DNA from: DATBVX01 sp035263105 | GTDB taxonomy: Bacteria > Pseudomonadota > Gammaproteobacteria > Steroidobacterales > Steroidobacteraceae | NCBI GenBank assembly: GCA_035263105.1 | Contig: DATFRO010000036.1 | Span: forward strand, 1-54,280 | Direction: 5' to 3' | DNA: 54,280 bases | Shown here: positions 33,709 through 41,570 of the stretch, in pieces | Layout of the letters: every line of letters starts with the position of its first letter | Position numbering within the stretch: position 1 is the first letter of the stretch | Notes under the pieces: model-generated | Told to the model about the DNA's origin: nothing | What the model saw: only the letters and a program-made list of their open reading frames with translations | The model's database searches: none | Translations under genes and position numbers: made by a program

Positions 33709-34206
33709 ATGAGCGTCACGCGCTTCCTGCGGCATCTGTTCACCACCGACCTCAGGCGCCGGCGTCACTTCCCGGCGCACGCGCTCGGCGCGATCGAAAA
33801 GGCCGTGCACGAGAGCGAGCAGCATCACGGTGGCGAGATTCGCGTCGCCATCGAAACCGCACTCGAAGGCCCCGCGTTGTGGCATGACATATCGCCACGC
33901 CAGCGTGCGATCGAGGTCTTCGGCCGGCTGCACGTGTGGGACACCGAACATAACAGCGGCGTGCTCATCTTTGTGCTGCTCGCCGACCGGGACGTGGAGA
34001 TCGTCGCCGACCGCGGCTACCGGGGACGGGTGTCGGATGCTGAATGGGCCGGTGTCTGCCGCGCCATGGAAGCGGAGTTTCGCGCCGGACGCTTCGAGAG
34101 CGGCGTGCTGAAGGGGATTCAGGCGGTCACAGCCCTCATTGCGCCGCATTTTCCGTCCCAGTCGCGCGACCGGAATGAACTCCCCGATCGACCGGCACTC
34201 CTCTAG
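33709..34206 (+). CDS. TPM domain protein, second copy (soluble)
   Basis: The 165-residue protein has a TPM domain (about 20-145): HHGGEIRVAIETAL, then NSGVLIFVLLADRDVEIVADRGYRGRV. It lacks a signal peptide and the Gly-rich tail of its neighbour. The ATG is 1 bp after the stop of the first TPM gene, so translation is coupled. It is probably the cytosolic-side partner of the same system. Confidence 0.9.
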   Translation: MSVTRFLRHLFTTDLRRRRHFPAHALGAIEKAVHESEQHHGGEIRVAIETALEGPALWHDISPRQRAIEVFGRLHVWDTEHNSGVLIFVLLADRDVEIVADRGYRGRVSDAEWAGVCRAMEAEFRAGRFESGVLKGIQAVTALIAPHFPSQSRDRNELPDRPALL

Positions 34207-34240
34207 ATAAGGTGAATTTGAGGAGAATCGCCGGACGCGC

Positions 34241-34269
34241 GTGAGAGTCGCGCGCAGCGATGCCATAAT
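34241..34269 (+). promoter_or_regulatory. Candidate promoter of the L,D-transpeptidase gene
   Basis: GTGAGA (34241-34246) and CATAAT (34264-34269) are separated by 17 bp. The predicted transcription start is close to the ATG at 34276, so either the mRNA is leaderless or the real start is the GTG at 34318. Confidence 0.4.
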
Positions 34270-34275
34270 CCGCGC

Positions 34276-35505
34276 ATGCATCGATCAAGTCTGTCTGCAA
34301 GAGCAGACAATGCCCGGGTGAGTCGCAGTCTGTTCGTGGTCGTCGTGGCATCGGCCGTGTCGGCGTGCTCGCTGTTCGGCGCTCCCTTCCAGCGCGCGGA
34401 GAAGAAGGCCGGAGTCGAGCAGGAGGCGCCGCCGAAGCCCGCAGCCCTGCCGCCGGTCGCGACGCATCGCTTCACGATCGATCCGGCGAAGGACGATGTC
34501 GTCGGCTTGATCCAGACGACGATCGCGTCGAAGGAAGACACGCTCCCCGACATCGCGCGCCGCTTCGACATCGGCTACGAGGAGATCGTGCGTGCCAACC
34601 CGGGCGTCGATCCCTGGCTTCCGGGCGAAGGCCGCGAGATCGTGCTGCCGACGCGCTTCATCCTGCCGAACGCGCCGCGCGAAGGCATCGTGATCAACAT
34701 CCCCGCGATGCGCCTCTTCTACTACCCGGCGCACAAGAAGGACGAGCCCGCCGAGGTGCTCACGTACCCGATCGGCGTCGGCCGCGTCGGCTGGACCACG
34801 CCCGAGGGCACGACCAAGATCGTGAAGCGCACGCTCGACCCGGTGTGGACCGTGCCGGTCTCGATTCGCAAGGAGCATGCGGAAAACGGCGATGACCTGC
34901 CGCCGGTGGTCGGCCCCGGGCCTGACAACCCGCTCGGCAAGCATTCCTTCACGCTCGGCTGGCAGGGCTACCTCGTGCACGGCACCAACAAGCCGTATGG
35001 CGTCGGCATGCGCTCGAGCCACGGCTGCATTCGCCTCTATCCCGAGGACATCGAGCAGATGTTCGACACCGTGCCGATGGGCACGAAACTGCGCGTCGTG
35101 AATCAGCCGGTGCTCTTCGGACGCAACGGCGAGGGCGATGTGCTGGTGCAGGCCTACGGCGCGCTCGAAGACGACAAGCGCGACTGGTCGGGCAACGCGC
35201 GCAAGCTCATGGAAAAGTCGCTTCCTGAGGCGACCCGCACCATGATCAAGGAGCAACAGCTCACGATCGACTGGGACCGTGTGCACACGCTGCTCGCGGC
35301 GCCGCGCGGCGTGCCGGTTTCGATCATCGCGCCCGACGCGAGCCTGGACGGTGAATTGCTGGCCGCGCGCAAGGTCGAGAACGCGGTGCCGGAAGGCTCG
35401 AACTGGGATGGCAAGGTGGAAGTCGACGAAGCGAAATTCGAGCAGCTCCTCTCCGAGAGCGAAACCAACACCACGACCGCTGCCGCTGACGGCGCCGCCC
35501 GCTAA
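34276..35505 (+). CDS. L,D-transpeptidase (YkuD family) lipoprotein
   Basis: The 409-residue protein has a lipoprotein signal (lipobox AVSAC at about 28-32), a LysM-like region (SKEDTLPDIARRFDIGYEEIVRANPG, about 85-110) and a YkuD catalytic domain at about 135-290. The catalytic motif is HGTNKPYGVGMRSSHGCIRLY with Cys near 251. It forms 3-3 cross-links in peptidoglycan or attaches lipoproteins. A GTG at 34318 would give a shorter, cleaner signal peptide. It is likely a single gene, followed after 33 bp by the M1 peptidase. Confidence 0.94.
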   Translation: MHRSSLSARADNARVSRSLFVVVVASAVSACSLFGAPFQRAEKKAGVEQEAPPKPAALPPVATHRFTIDPAKDDVVGLIQTTIASKEDTLPDIARRFDIGYEEIVRANPGVDPWLPGEGREIVLPTRFILPNAPREGIVINIPAMRLFYYPAHKKDEPAEVLTYPIGVGRVGWTTPEGTTKIVKRTLDPVWTVPVSIRKEHAENGDDLPPVVGPGPDNPLGKHSFTLGWQGYLVHGTNKPYGVGMRSSHGCIRLYPEDIEQMFDTVPMGTKLRVVNQPVLFGRNGEGDVLVQAYGALEDDKRDWSGNARKLMEKSLPEATRTMIKEQQLTIDWDRVHTLLAAPRGVPVSIIAPDASLDGELLAARKVENAVPEGSNWDGKVEVDEAKFEQLLSESETNTTTAAADGAAR

Positions 35506-35538
35506 GAATCAACTCTGTCCGGACCCCGAGGGTGCCCT

Positions 35539-37458
35539 GTGCTGCCTCTGACGAACTCGCGCCTCGCTTTCCTGCTGGCGGCGCTGCCGCTGTCCAACGC
35601 CATGGCCCAGACCACGACCGCTCCCTACGACACGACCCGCGACTACCACTCGTATTCGAATCCGCGCGCGATGCGTGTCGAGCACGTCGATCTCGATCTC
35701 GATGTCGACTTCAAGACAAAGACGCTCGGCGGCACGGTCGATCTCGTGGTTCACCGCCTCGATGAGGCGGCGCGCGACCTGGCGCTCGATACGCGCGACC
35801 TCACGATCCAGAAGATCTCGCTCCTCGGCGAGGGCGGAAAGCTCACGCCGCTCACGTTCAGGCTCGATGCGCGCGACCCTGTGCTCGGCAGTGCATTGCA
35901 CGTGGCGATCCCGGCCGACGTGGCGGCGCCGACTTTCACCGTGCGCATCGCCTATCGCTCGCAACCCTCGGCTTCCGGCCTGCAATGGCTGACGCCGGCG
36001 CAAACCGCGGGCAAGAAGTATCCATTCCTCTTCAGCCAGTCGGAGGCGATCCACGCGCGCAGCTGGATTCCGCTGCAGGACTCTCCGCAGGTGCGCGTCA
36101 CCTATCGCGCGCACATCCGCACTCCAAGAGAACTGCGTGCGGTGATGAGCGCGGGCAATCAACCCGAGAGTGCGCTCAACGGCGATTACCGCTTCGAGAT
36201 GCCGCAGGCGATTCCCTCGTACCTGATCGCGCTCGCGGTCGGGGACCTGCAGTTTCGCTCGATCGGCGCACGCACCGGCGTCTTCGCCGAACCGCTGACG
36301 CTGGCCGCTGCCGCGAACGAGTTCGCGGAGACCGAGTCGATGCTCGAAACCTGCGAGAAGCTCTTCGGACCCTATCGCTGGACCCGCTACGACCTCTTGA
36401 TCCTGCCGCCGAGCTTCCCGTACGGCGGCATGGAGAATCCGCGCCTCTCCTTCATCACGCCGACCGTGATCGCGGGCGACCGGAGTCTCGTGTCGCTCAT
36501 CACGCACGAGATGGCGCACTCCTGGTCCGGCAACCTCGTGACCAATGCGACGTGGCGCGATTTCTGGCTCAACGAAGGCTTCACGGTGTTCCTCGAGCGG
36601 CGCATCCTCGATTCGCTCTACGGCCAGGCGCGCCACGACATGGAAGCTGTCCATGGCCTGCAGGATCTCAACCAGGACTTGAGCACGCTCGAGCCGCGCG
36701 ACCAGGTGCTCGCGATCGACCTGCGCGGGCGTGATCCGGACGACGCCTTCTCCAACATCCCGTACGAGAAGGGTTACCTGTTCCTCAAGTTGCTCGAATC
36801 GAAGGTCGGCACCGAGCGCTTCGATGCGTTCCTGCGCGGCTATTTCGATCATTTCGCGTTCCAGAGCATCACCACCGAGCAGTTCGTCGAGTACCTGAAG
36901 GCGAATCTTCTCGACAGCGCACCGCAAGCGGTGAATGAGGCGGACCTGACGGCGTGGCTCCACCAGCCGGGCCTGCCGGAAAACGCGGTGCTGCCGCACT
37001 CGGATGCGTTTCTCAAGGTGGACGAGGAACGGCGCGCCTGGCTCGAAGGGCGCAAGGCCGCGCGCGACCTGCCGGGCGCGACCTGGTCGACGTACGAATG
37101 GCTGCACTTCCTCGACAACATGCCGGCGTCCGTGACCCAGGCGCAGCTCGCGGAGCTCGACCGGGCCTTCAAACTCACCCAGGCGGGCAACGCCGAGATC
37201 GCCCACAGCTGGTTCATGCTTGTGATCCGCAATCACTACCAGCCGGCACTGGCCCGGCTCGACCAATACCTCCTCACCATCGGCCGGCTGAAGCTCATCA
37301 AGCCGCTCTATAAAGAGCTCATGAAGAGCAACTGGGGCGCCGCCGAAGCGCGGCGGGTGTACGCCGATGCGCGAGCGGGCTATCACCCGATCACGACCAA
37401 GTCACTCGATGAAGTGGTGTTGAAGAAAGCGGCGGCGACCAGCGCCGCGACCAACTGA
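35539..37458 (+). CDS. M1 family aminopeptidase, exported
   Basis: The 639-residue protein has signal peptide MLPLTNSRLAFLLAALPLSN (cleavage near AMA|QTT). The M1 N-terminal beta domain is followed by GGMENP (about 296-301) and the zinc site HEMAHSW (about 322-328) with the third ligand in WLNEGF (about 345). The length and a C-terminal helical part with LFLDNMPASVTQAQ-like segments place it near leukotriene A4 hydrolase-type M1 enzymes. It removes N-terminal residues from peptides in the periplasm. The start is GTG. Confidence 0.95.
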   Translation: MLPLTNSRLAFLLAALPLSNAMAQTTTAPYDTTRDYHSYSNPRAMRVEHVDLDLDVDFKTKTLGGTVDLVVHRLDEAARDLALDTRDLTIQKISLLGEGGKLTPLTFRLDARDPVLGSALHVAIPADVAAPTFTVRIAYRSQPSASGLQWLTPAQTAGKKYPFLFSQSEAIHARSWIPLQDSPQVRVTYRAHIRTPRELRAVMSAGNQPESALNGDYRFEMPQAIPSYLIALAVGDLQFRSIGARTGVFAEPLTLAAAANEFAETESMLETCEKLFGPYRWTRYDLLILPPSFPYGGMENPRLSFITPTVIAGDRSLVSLITHEMAHSWSGNLVTNATWRDFWLNEGFTVFLERRILDSLYGQARHDMEAVHGLQDLNQDLSTLEPRDQVLAIDLRGRDPDDAFSNIPYEKGYLFLKLLESKVGTERFDAFLRGYFDHFAFQSITTEQFVEYLKANLLDSAPQAVNEADLTAWLHQPGLPENAVLPHSDAFLKVDEERRAWLEGRKAARDLPGATWSTYEWLHFLDNMPASVTQAQLAELDRAFKLTQAGNAEIAHSWFMLVIRNHYQPALARLDQYLLTIGRLKLIKPLYKELMKSNWGAAEARRVYADARAGYHPITTKSLDEVVLKKAAATSAATN

Positions 37459-37542
37459 GGGGCGGAACCTTCTCGCAGTCGCGAGCGTCGAACCCAAGTG
37501 ACCTGGGCCGGCTCCCCGGCCCGGTCTTCATCTCCCCAATTT

Positions 37543-37572
37543 CCTCCCGGGCTTCGGCCCGGGAGGTTTCTT
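37543..37572 (+). terminator. Intrinsic terminator after the M1 peptidase gene
   Basis: cctcccgggc / gcccgggagg form a 10-bp stem capped by TTCG, a stable tetraloop, followed by TTTCTT. Just before it, the partly complementary gggccggctccccggccc (37504-37521) may form another hairpin. It overlaps the stop of the thioesterase gene on the other strand by 2 bp. Confidence 0.85.
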
Positions 37573-38062
37573 ACCAGATCGCCTGTGCGCCCCGGTCCGC
37601 CGCCACCGCCACGATCCCGGTCGCGATCGCGCACAGCTTGCCGTTCGAGTAGAGCGCGCTTTCGGCGAAGGCGAGGTTGTCGGTGCGCTTGATGCAGGCC
37701 CCGAACACTTCCAGGGGCGCTTCCAGCACCGCGCGCATGAACTTCAACGACAGTTCGCAGGTGCCCGCGCGACGCGCATCGAACTGCAGCGTGCCCGCGA
37801 CTCCGAGCGCGCAGTCGAAGATTCCCGCGAGCACGCCACCATGCACGGCGCGCGAACGCAACCCGCCGACGTGATGTTCCTCGATGCTCGCGAGGGTGAC
37901 GCGCACCAGCAGTGGATCTGCGAGATCGACTGCGAGACCGAAGTGCGTCAACCCCGGCAGGCGATTGAACTGTCGCGCCCATTCGAGGCGTGCAGGTTCA
38001 TCCAGGGGGATGGCCTGAGCACGGGCCCTGAGGGTCGCGAGCTGCGGATCGTCGGCGTTCAT
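37571..38062 (-). CDS. Hotdog-fold thioesterase (PaaI/YigI-like)
   Basis: The 163-residue cytosolic protein has the hotdog core: LPGLTHFGLAVDLADPLLVRVTLASIEEHHVGGLRSRAVHGGVLAGIFDCALGVAG. The HGGVLAGIFDCALG helix is typical of the PaaI-type acyl-CoA thioesterases. The ATG at 38062 was chosen because it begins the fold. It is divergent from the glycosyltransferase gene. The substrate is unknown. Confidence 0.9.
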   Translation of the reverse strand: MNADDPQLATLRARAQAIPLDEPARLEWARQFNRLPGLTHFGLAVDLADPLLVRVTLASIEEHHVGGLRSRAVHGGVLAGIFDCALGVAGTLQFDARRAGTCELSLKFMRAVLEAPLEVFGACIKRTDNLAFAESALYSNGKLCAIATGIVAVAADRGAQAIW

Positions 38063-38167
38063 CGCTCTCCGGGGCGGTGTGAGTGCATGATACGCGCGCG
38101 GCGGCGTCACACGTCTGTCATACGGCGCCCCTAGCCTGCGCCGAATTTGTTTGCCGCGGAACCCACC

Positions 38168-39352
38168 ATGCGCGTGTTGATGATCTCCGATGTGTACTTC
38201 CCCCGGATCAACGGCGTCTCGACGTCGATCCAGACTTTCCGCCGCGACCTCGAGCGGCTGGGTCATGAGGTCACGTTGATCGCGCCGCGCTACCCCGAGT
38301 CCGCCGCGAGCGAGGAGGGCATCCTGCGCGTGCGCTCGCGCCAGGTGCCGCGCGATCCCGAGGATCGCATGATGAGCCGCGGCGAGATCCGCAAGCCCCT
38401 GCCCGAACTGCGCAAGCGCCAGTACGACCTGGTGCACATCCAGACGCCGTTCATCGCTCACTACGCGGGACTCGAGGTGGCGCGCGCACTCGAGATTCCG
38501 AAGGTCGAGACCTATCACACGTACTTCGAGGAGTACTTGCATCACTACGTGCCGCTGCTGCCGCGCGCCCTGATGCGCTTCCTCGCGCGGCGCTTCACCT
38601 GCTCACAGGGCAACCAGGTCGATCACCTGATCGCGCCCTCGCGCGCGATGCGCGATGCGCTGATGCAGTACCAGGTGCGAACGCCGATCACCATCATCCC
38701 GACCGGCCTCGAAGCGGACCGCTTCGAGCCCGGAGACGGCGCTGCGTTTCGCGCGCGCTTCGGCATCCCTGCTGATCGTCCGGTGCTGGTGCATGTCGGG
38801 CGCATCGCGCACGAGAAAAACATCGACTTCCTGCTGCGCATGATGGTGCGACTGCGCGCGCAGGTGCCGGACGCATTCCTTCTGGTGGCGGGCGAGGGGC
38901 CCGCGCTCGCGCACTGCCGCCGCCTCGCCGGCGAGCTCGGCCTCGGCCAGCACACGCTCTTCGTCGGCTATCTGGATCGCCAGCGCGAGCTGCTCAACTG
39001 CTATCGCGCCGGCGATGCGTTCGTGTTCGCGTCGCGCACCGAGACGCAAGGGCTCGTGCTCCTCGAGTCGATGGCGCAGGGTGTGCCGGTCGTCTCCACC
39101 ATGCACATGGGCACGATCGACATCCTCGAGACGCGCCGCGGCTGCGTCGTGGTCGAGGAAGACGAAGAAGAGTTTGCGGCCGCTACGGCCGACCTGCTGC
39201 GCAATCGCGCGCGACGCGAGCAGCTCGGGCGCGACGCCAGGGCTTATGCGGCGACGTGGGCCGCGCAGGAGATGGCCGCGCGCCTCGCTGATCTGTACCG
39301 CGCGACGCTCGACGGGCGCCCCCGCTCGACACTCGCGCACGCCGAAAGCTGA
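38168..39352 (+). CDS. Glycosyltransferase family 4
   Basis: The 394-residue GT-B glycosyltransferase begins MRVLMISDVYFPRINGVSTS, with the Gly-rich acceptor loop typical of mannosyl/glucosyl transferases acting on lipids. The GT1 domain follows: IPADRPVLVHVGRIAHEKNIDFLL (about 200-223), LLVAGEGPAL and ASRTETQGLVLLESMAQG (about 288-305), the EX7E nucleotide-sugar site. The start resembles diacylglycerol glucosyltransferases and Pim/MgtA-type enzymes, so a glycolipid product is plausible. There is no glycan cluster nearby. Confidence 0.93.
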   Translation: MRVLMISDVYFPRINGVSTSIQTFRRDLERLGHEVTLIAPRYPESAASEEGILRVRSRQVPRDPEDRMMSRGEIRKPLPELRKRQYDLVHIQTPFIAHYAGLEVARALEIPKVETYHTYFEEYLHHYVPLLPRALMRFLARRFTCSQGNQVDHLIAPSRAMRDALMQYQVRTPITIIPTGLEADRFEPGDGAAFRARFGIPADRPVLVHVGRIAHEKNIDFLLRMMVRLRAQVPDAFLLVAGEGPALAHCRRLAGELGLGQHTLFVGYLDRQRELLNCYRAGDAFVFASRTETQGLVLLESMAQGVPVVSTMHMGTIDILETRRGCVVVEEDEEEFAAATADLLRNRARREQLGRDARAYAATWAAQEMAARLADLYRATLDGRPRSTLAHAES

Positions 39353-39423
39353 AAATCCCCGTCGGACGGCGCGCTGCGCGCTTTCCGGTATAGTCGCCTG
39401 CCCACACTCACGGGACGGGCTCG

Positions 39424-39594
39424 ATGCTCACCGACTGGTTGCGAATCATGCTGGACGAGATCGCGCGCAAGCAGGCGGAGCTCGAAAGCGGTCGCACAGA
39501 ACAGCGGGCGCGCGAGAGCGAGTGTGCACAGCAGAAGCCCGCAGCCGCCCGCAAGCGCCGCACGCCACAGCGCGAAGCGGGACCGCGCACATGA
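39424..39594 (+). CDS. Tiny charged protein coupled to the rhomboid gene
   Basis: A 56-residue frame starts at the ATG at 39424 and ends in the TGA of ATGA at 39591-39594, so its stop overlaps the rhomboid start by four bases. The N-terminus (MLTDWLRIMLDEIARKQAEL) is an amphipathic helix; the rest is rich in Arg, Glu and Gln with one Cys. I do not recognise it. The overlap is the best evidence that it is translated. A TATAGT at 39389-39394 may be the -10 of the shared promoter. Confidence 0.62.
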   Translation: MLTDWLRIMLDEIARKQAELESGRTEQRARESECAQQKPAAARKRRTPQREAGPRT

Positions 39595-40277
39595 TTCCGC
39601 TCAAGGACGAAAATCCTTCACGGACCACGCCGGTCGTCAACTACACGGTGATCGCGCTCTGCGTGCTCGCGTTCCTGTGGCAGTTGTCGCTCGGCCCGGT
39701 GCGCGGTCAGCAAGCGGTCTATGCACTGGGTGCCATCCCTGCGGTGCTGTTCGGCAACAAGCAATTGCCGGCCGAGGTCGTGGTCATCGCGCCGTGGATG
39801 AGCGTGCTCACCTCGATGTTCATGCACGGCGGCTGGCTGCACTTGCTCGGCAACATGCTGTACCTGTGGATCTTCGGCGATAACGTCGAGGACAGCATGG
39901 GCCACGTGCGCTACGTGATCTTCTACCTGCTGTGCGGTCTTGCGGCGGTGCTCGCGCAGGCGCTGCCCGATCCGACGTCGCAAGTGCCGATGATCGGCGC
40001 GAGCGGCGCGATTTCCGGCGTGCTCGGCGCGTACCTGCTGCTCTACCCGCACGCGCGCGTGCACGTGATCATCCCGATCGGCTTCATCCTGCAACGGGCG
40101 CGGCTCCCGGCGATGTGGGTGCTGCTGCTCTGGTTCGGGCTGCAGCTGCTCAGCAACCTGATGCGCGGCACCGAGGGCGCGGGCGTCGCGTTTCGGGCGC
40201 ACATCGGTGGGTTCCTGGCAGGCGTGGCGTTGATACCGCTCTTCAAGTACCGCGCCGTCCGGCTGTTCAACCCGTAG
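39591..40277 (+). CDS. Rhomboid family intramembrane serine protease
   Basis: The 228-residue protein has six to seven transmembrane helices. It carries GGWLHLLGNMLYLWIFGDNVED (about 84-105), the catalytic Ser in IGASGAISG (about 133-141) and the catalytic His in AHIGGFLAG (about 203). It cleaves membrane-anchored substrates within the bilayer. The ATG overlaps the stop of the preceding tiny ORF (ATGA), which implies translational coupling. It is convergent with the DMT transporter gene. Confidence 0.95.
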   Translation: MIPLKDENPSRTTPVVNYTVIALCVLAFLWQLSLGPVRGQQAVYALGAIPAVLFGNKQLPAEVVVIAPWMSVLTSMFMHGGWLHLLGNMLYLWIFGDNVEDSMGHVRYVIFYLLCGLAAVLAQALPDPTSQVPMIGASGAISGVLGAYLLLYPHARVHVIIPIGFILQRARLPAMWVLLLWFGLQLLSNLMRGTEGAGVAFRAHIGGFLAGVALIPLFKYRAVRLFNP

Positions 40278-40294
40278 CGCACGCCGGGTCGCGG

Positions 40295-40406
40295 GGCTTC
40301 CTGTCGGGGAGGTCCTTTCAAGAACGCCGTAAATACATCCCTGTAGGCTCCGTGCCAGACGTCCATGTCTGGCACGGTCTTGAAAGGACCTCCCCGACAG
40401 GAAGCC
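40295..40406. repeat. Large nested inverted repeat (hairpin element)
   Basis: Perfect 29-bp arms (40295-40323 and 40378-40406) enclose a 54-bp centre. The centre contains a second hairpin: cgtgccagac (40351-40360) and gtctggcacg (40367-40376) around gtccat. The segment taaatacatccctgtaggct (40331-40350) is left single-stranded. It lies between the convergent rhomboid and transporter genes and could terminate both. The layout is like a REP/MITE-type dispersed element, but I cannot test copy number here. Confidence 0.9.
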
Positions 40407-40427
40407 AGCGACTGGGGCAAGGCGCTT

Positions 40428-41381
40428 CTAGTCGATCGCCGGGCGGCACTCGACGGTCACGGGAGTTTCCTGCTTGGCCGGTGCACCGAGCGCGCACACG
40501 GCTGAGCCCGCCACGACCAGGAGTGCGCCAAGGATGCCGAGCCCGTTGAGATGCTCGGGCTCGATCAGGCCGGGCACGAGCGTCGTCGTGAGCCACATGG
40601 TTCCCAGGGTGACGAGCGGCGCGATCGCCAGGATCGAGCTCACGCGGGACACCTCCCAATGCTGCATCGCTTCGGCAAACGCGCCGTAGGCGACGATCGT
40701 GTTCACGGCGCAGAAGGCGAGCATCGTGATCTGGCCCGGCGTCAACGTGCGGATTTCCGCGGGATGGGTCGTGGGCAGCAGCGCGAAGGTCGCTGCGACG
40801 TACAGGACCCAGAGAATCTGCTGCGAGCTCAGTTGCTTGAGCAGCTGCTTCTGCGCCATGCCGTAGGCCGCCCAGACCACTGAGGAGATGACGATCAGGC
40901 CGACGCCGAGGCCGAGTCCGCCGTGCAAGTCGAGGAGCAGCGGCAGGCGCCGATTGAAAAAAAGTAACAGGCCGACGACCAGGGTCGCGAACCCCAGCCA
41001 CTGCGCCGGTGAGAAGCGCTCCCCGAAGAGCACCAGTCCGCCGAGCAGCAGGAACATCGGCGCGAGCTGGATGACGACCTGCGTCACGGCGGGCGTCGTG
41101 TACAGCAGGGCGAATGCATAGAGCAGGTAGTTGCCGATCAGCCCGCCGAGACCGACCAGCAGGAGCAGCCACCCCTGGCGGTTGAGGGTGCGCAGCGGCG
41201 GGAGGTTGCCGGTGGCGCCGAGCATCGCGCCGACGACGAGCGCCGAGGCGGCGAACCGATACCAGCTGATGGTGTAGCCATCCATGCCCTGCAGCGTGAT
41301 CTTGAGCGCGACCGGCATGAGTCCCCACAGGACCGCGGTCGTGAGCGCGAGTACCAGCCCGACACGCCAGCGCCCGGTCAT
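40428..41381 (-). CDS. EamA/DMT family transporter
   Basis: The 317-residue protein has ten hydrophobic segments in two EamA repeats. The first begins LVLALTTAVLWGLMPVALK, with VTQVVIQLAPMFLLLGGLVLFGERFS near residues 79-104; the second has NTIVAYGAFAEAMQHWEVSRVSSILAIAPLVTLG. Members export amino acids or other metabolites, but the substrate cannot be read. No neighbouring gene suggests one. Confidence 0.92.
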   Translation of the reverse strand: MTGRWRVGLVLALTTAVLWGLMPVALKITLQGMDGYTISWYRFAASALVVGAMLGATGNLPPLRTLNRQGWLLLLVGLGGLIGNYLLYAFALLYTTPAVTQVVIQLAPMFLLLGGLVLFGERFSPAQWLGFATLVVGLLLFFNRRLPLLLDLHGGLGLGVGLIVISSVVWAAYGMAQKQLLKQLSSQQILWVLYVAATFALLPTTHPAEIRTLTPGQITMLAFCAVNTIVAYGAFAEAMQHWEVSRVSSILAIAPLVTLGTMWLTTTLVPGLIEPEHLNGLGILGALLVVAGSAVCALGAPAKQETPVTVECRPAID

Positions 41382-41570
41382 GCGGCACGCACCCGCGGCC
41401 CGCGCGGGTCGCGCGAGCGATCAGCAGCTCGAGTCATGGGAAGTGAACTCCGGTTGGATCGTTGAAGCGTGGTCAACATTACACGAATCCTGCGCCGGTC
41501 CGGACGCGAGTGTGGGCGCGGGCGCGGCACGGGTGTGATAGAGTCGCGCGCAACAAAAGCGAGGGTACCG

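Noticed and set aside
35509..37386. 625-codon antisense frame over the M1 peptidase gene
   Set aside because: Same reason: the sense frame has HEMAHSW and GGMENP, and the antisense product has no recognisable domain.
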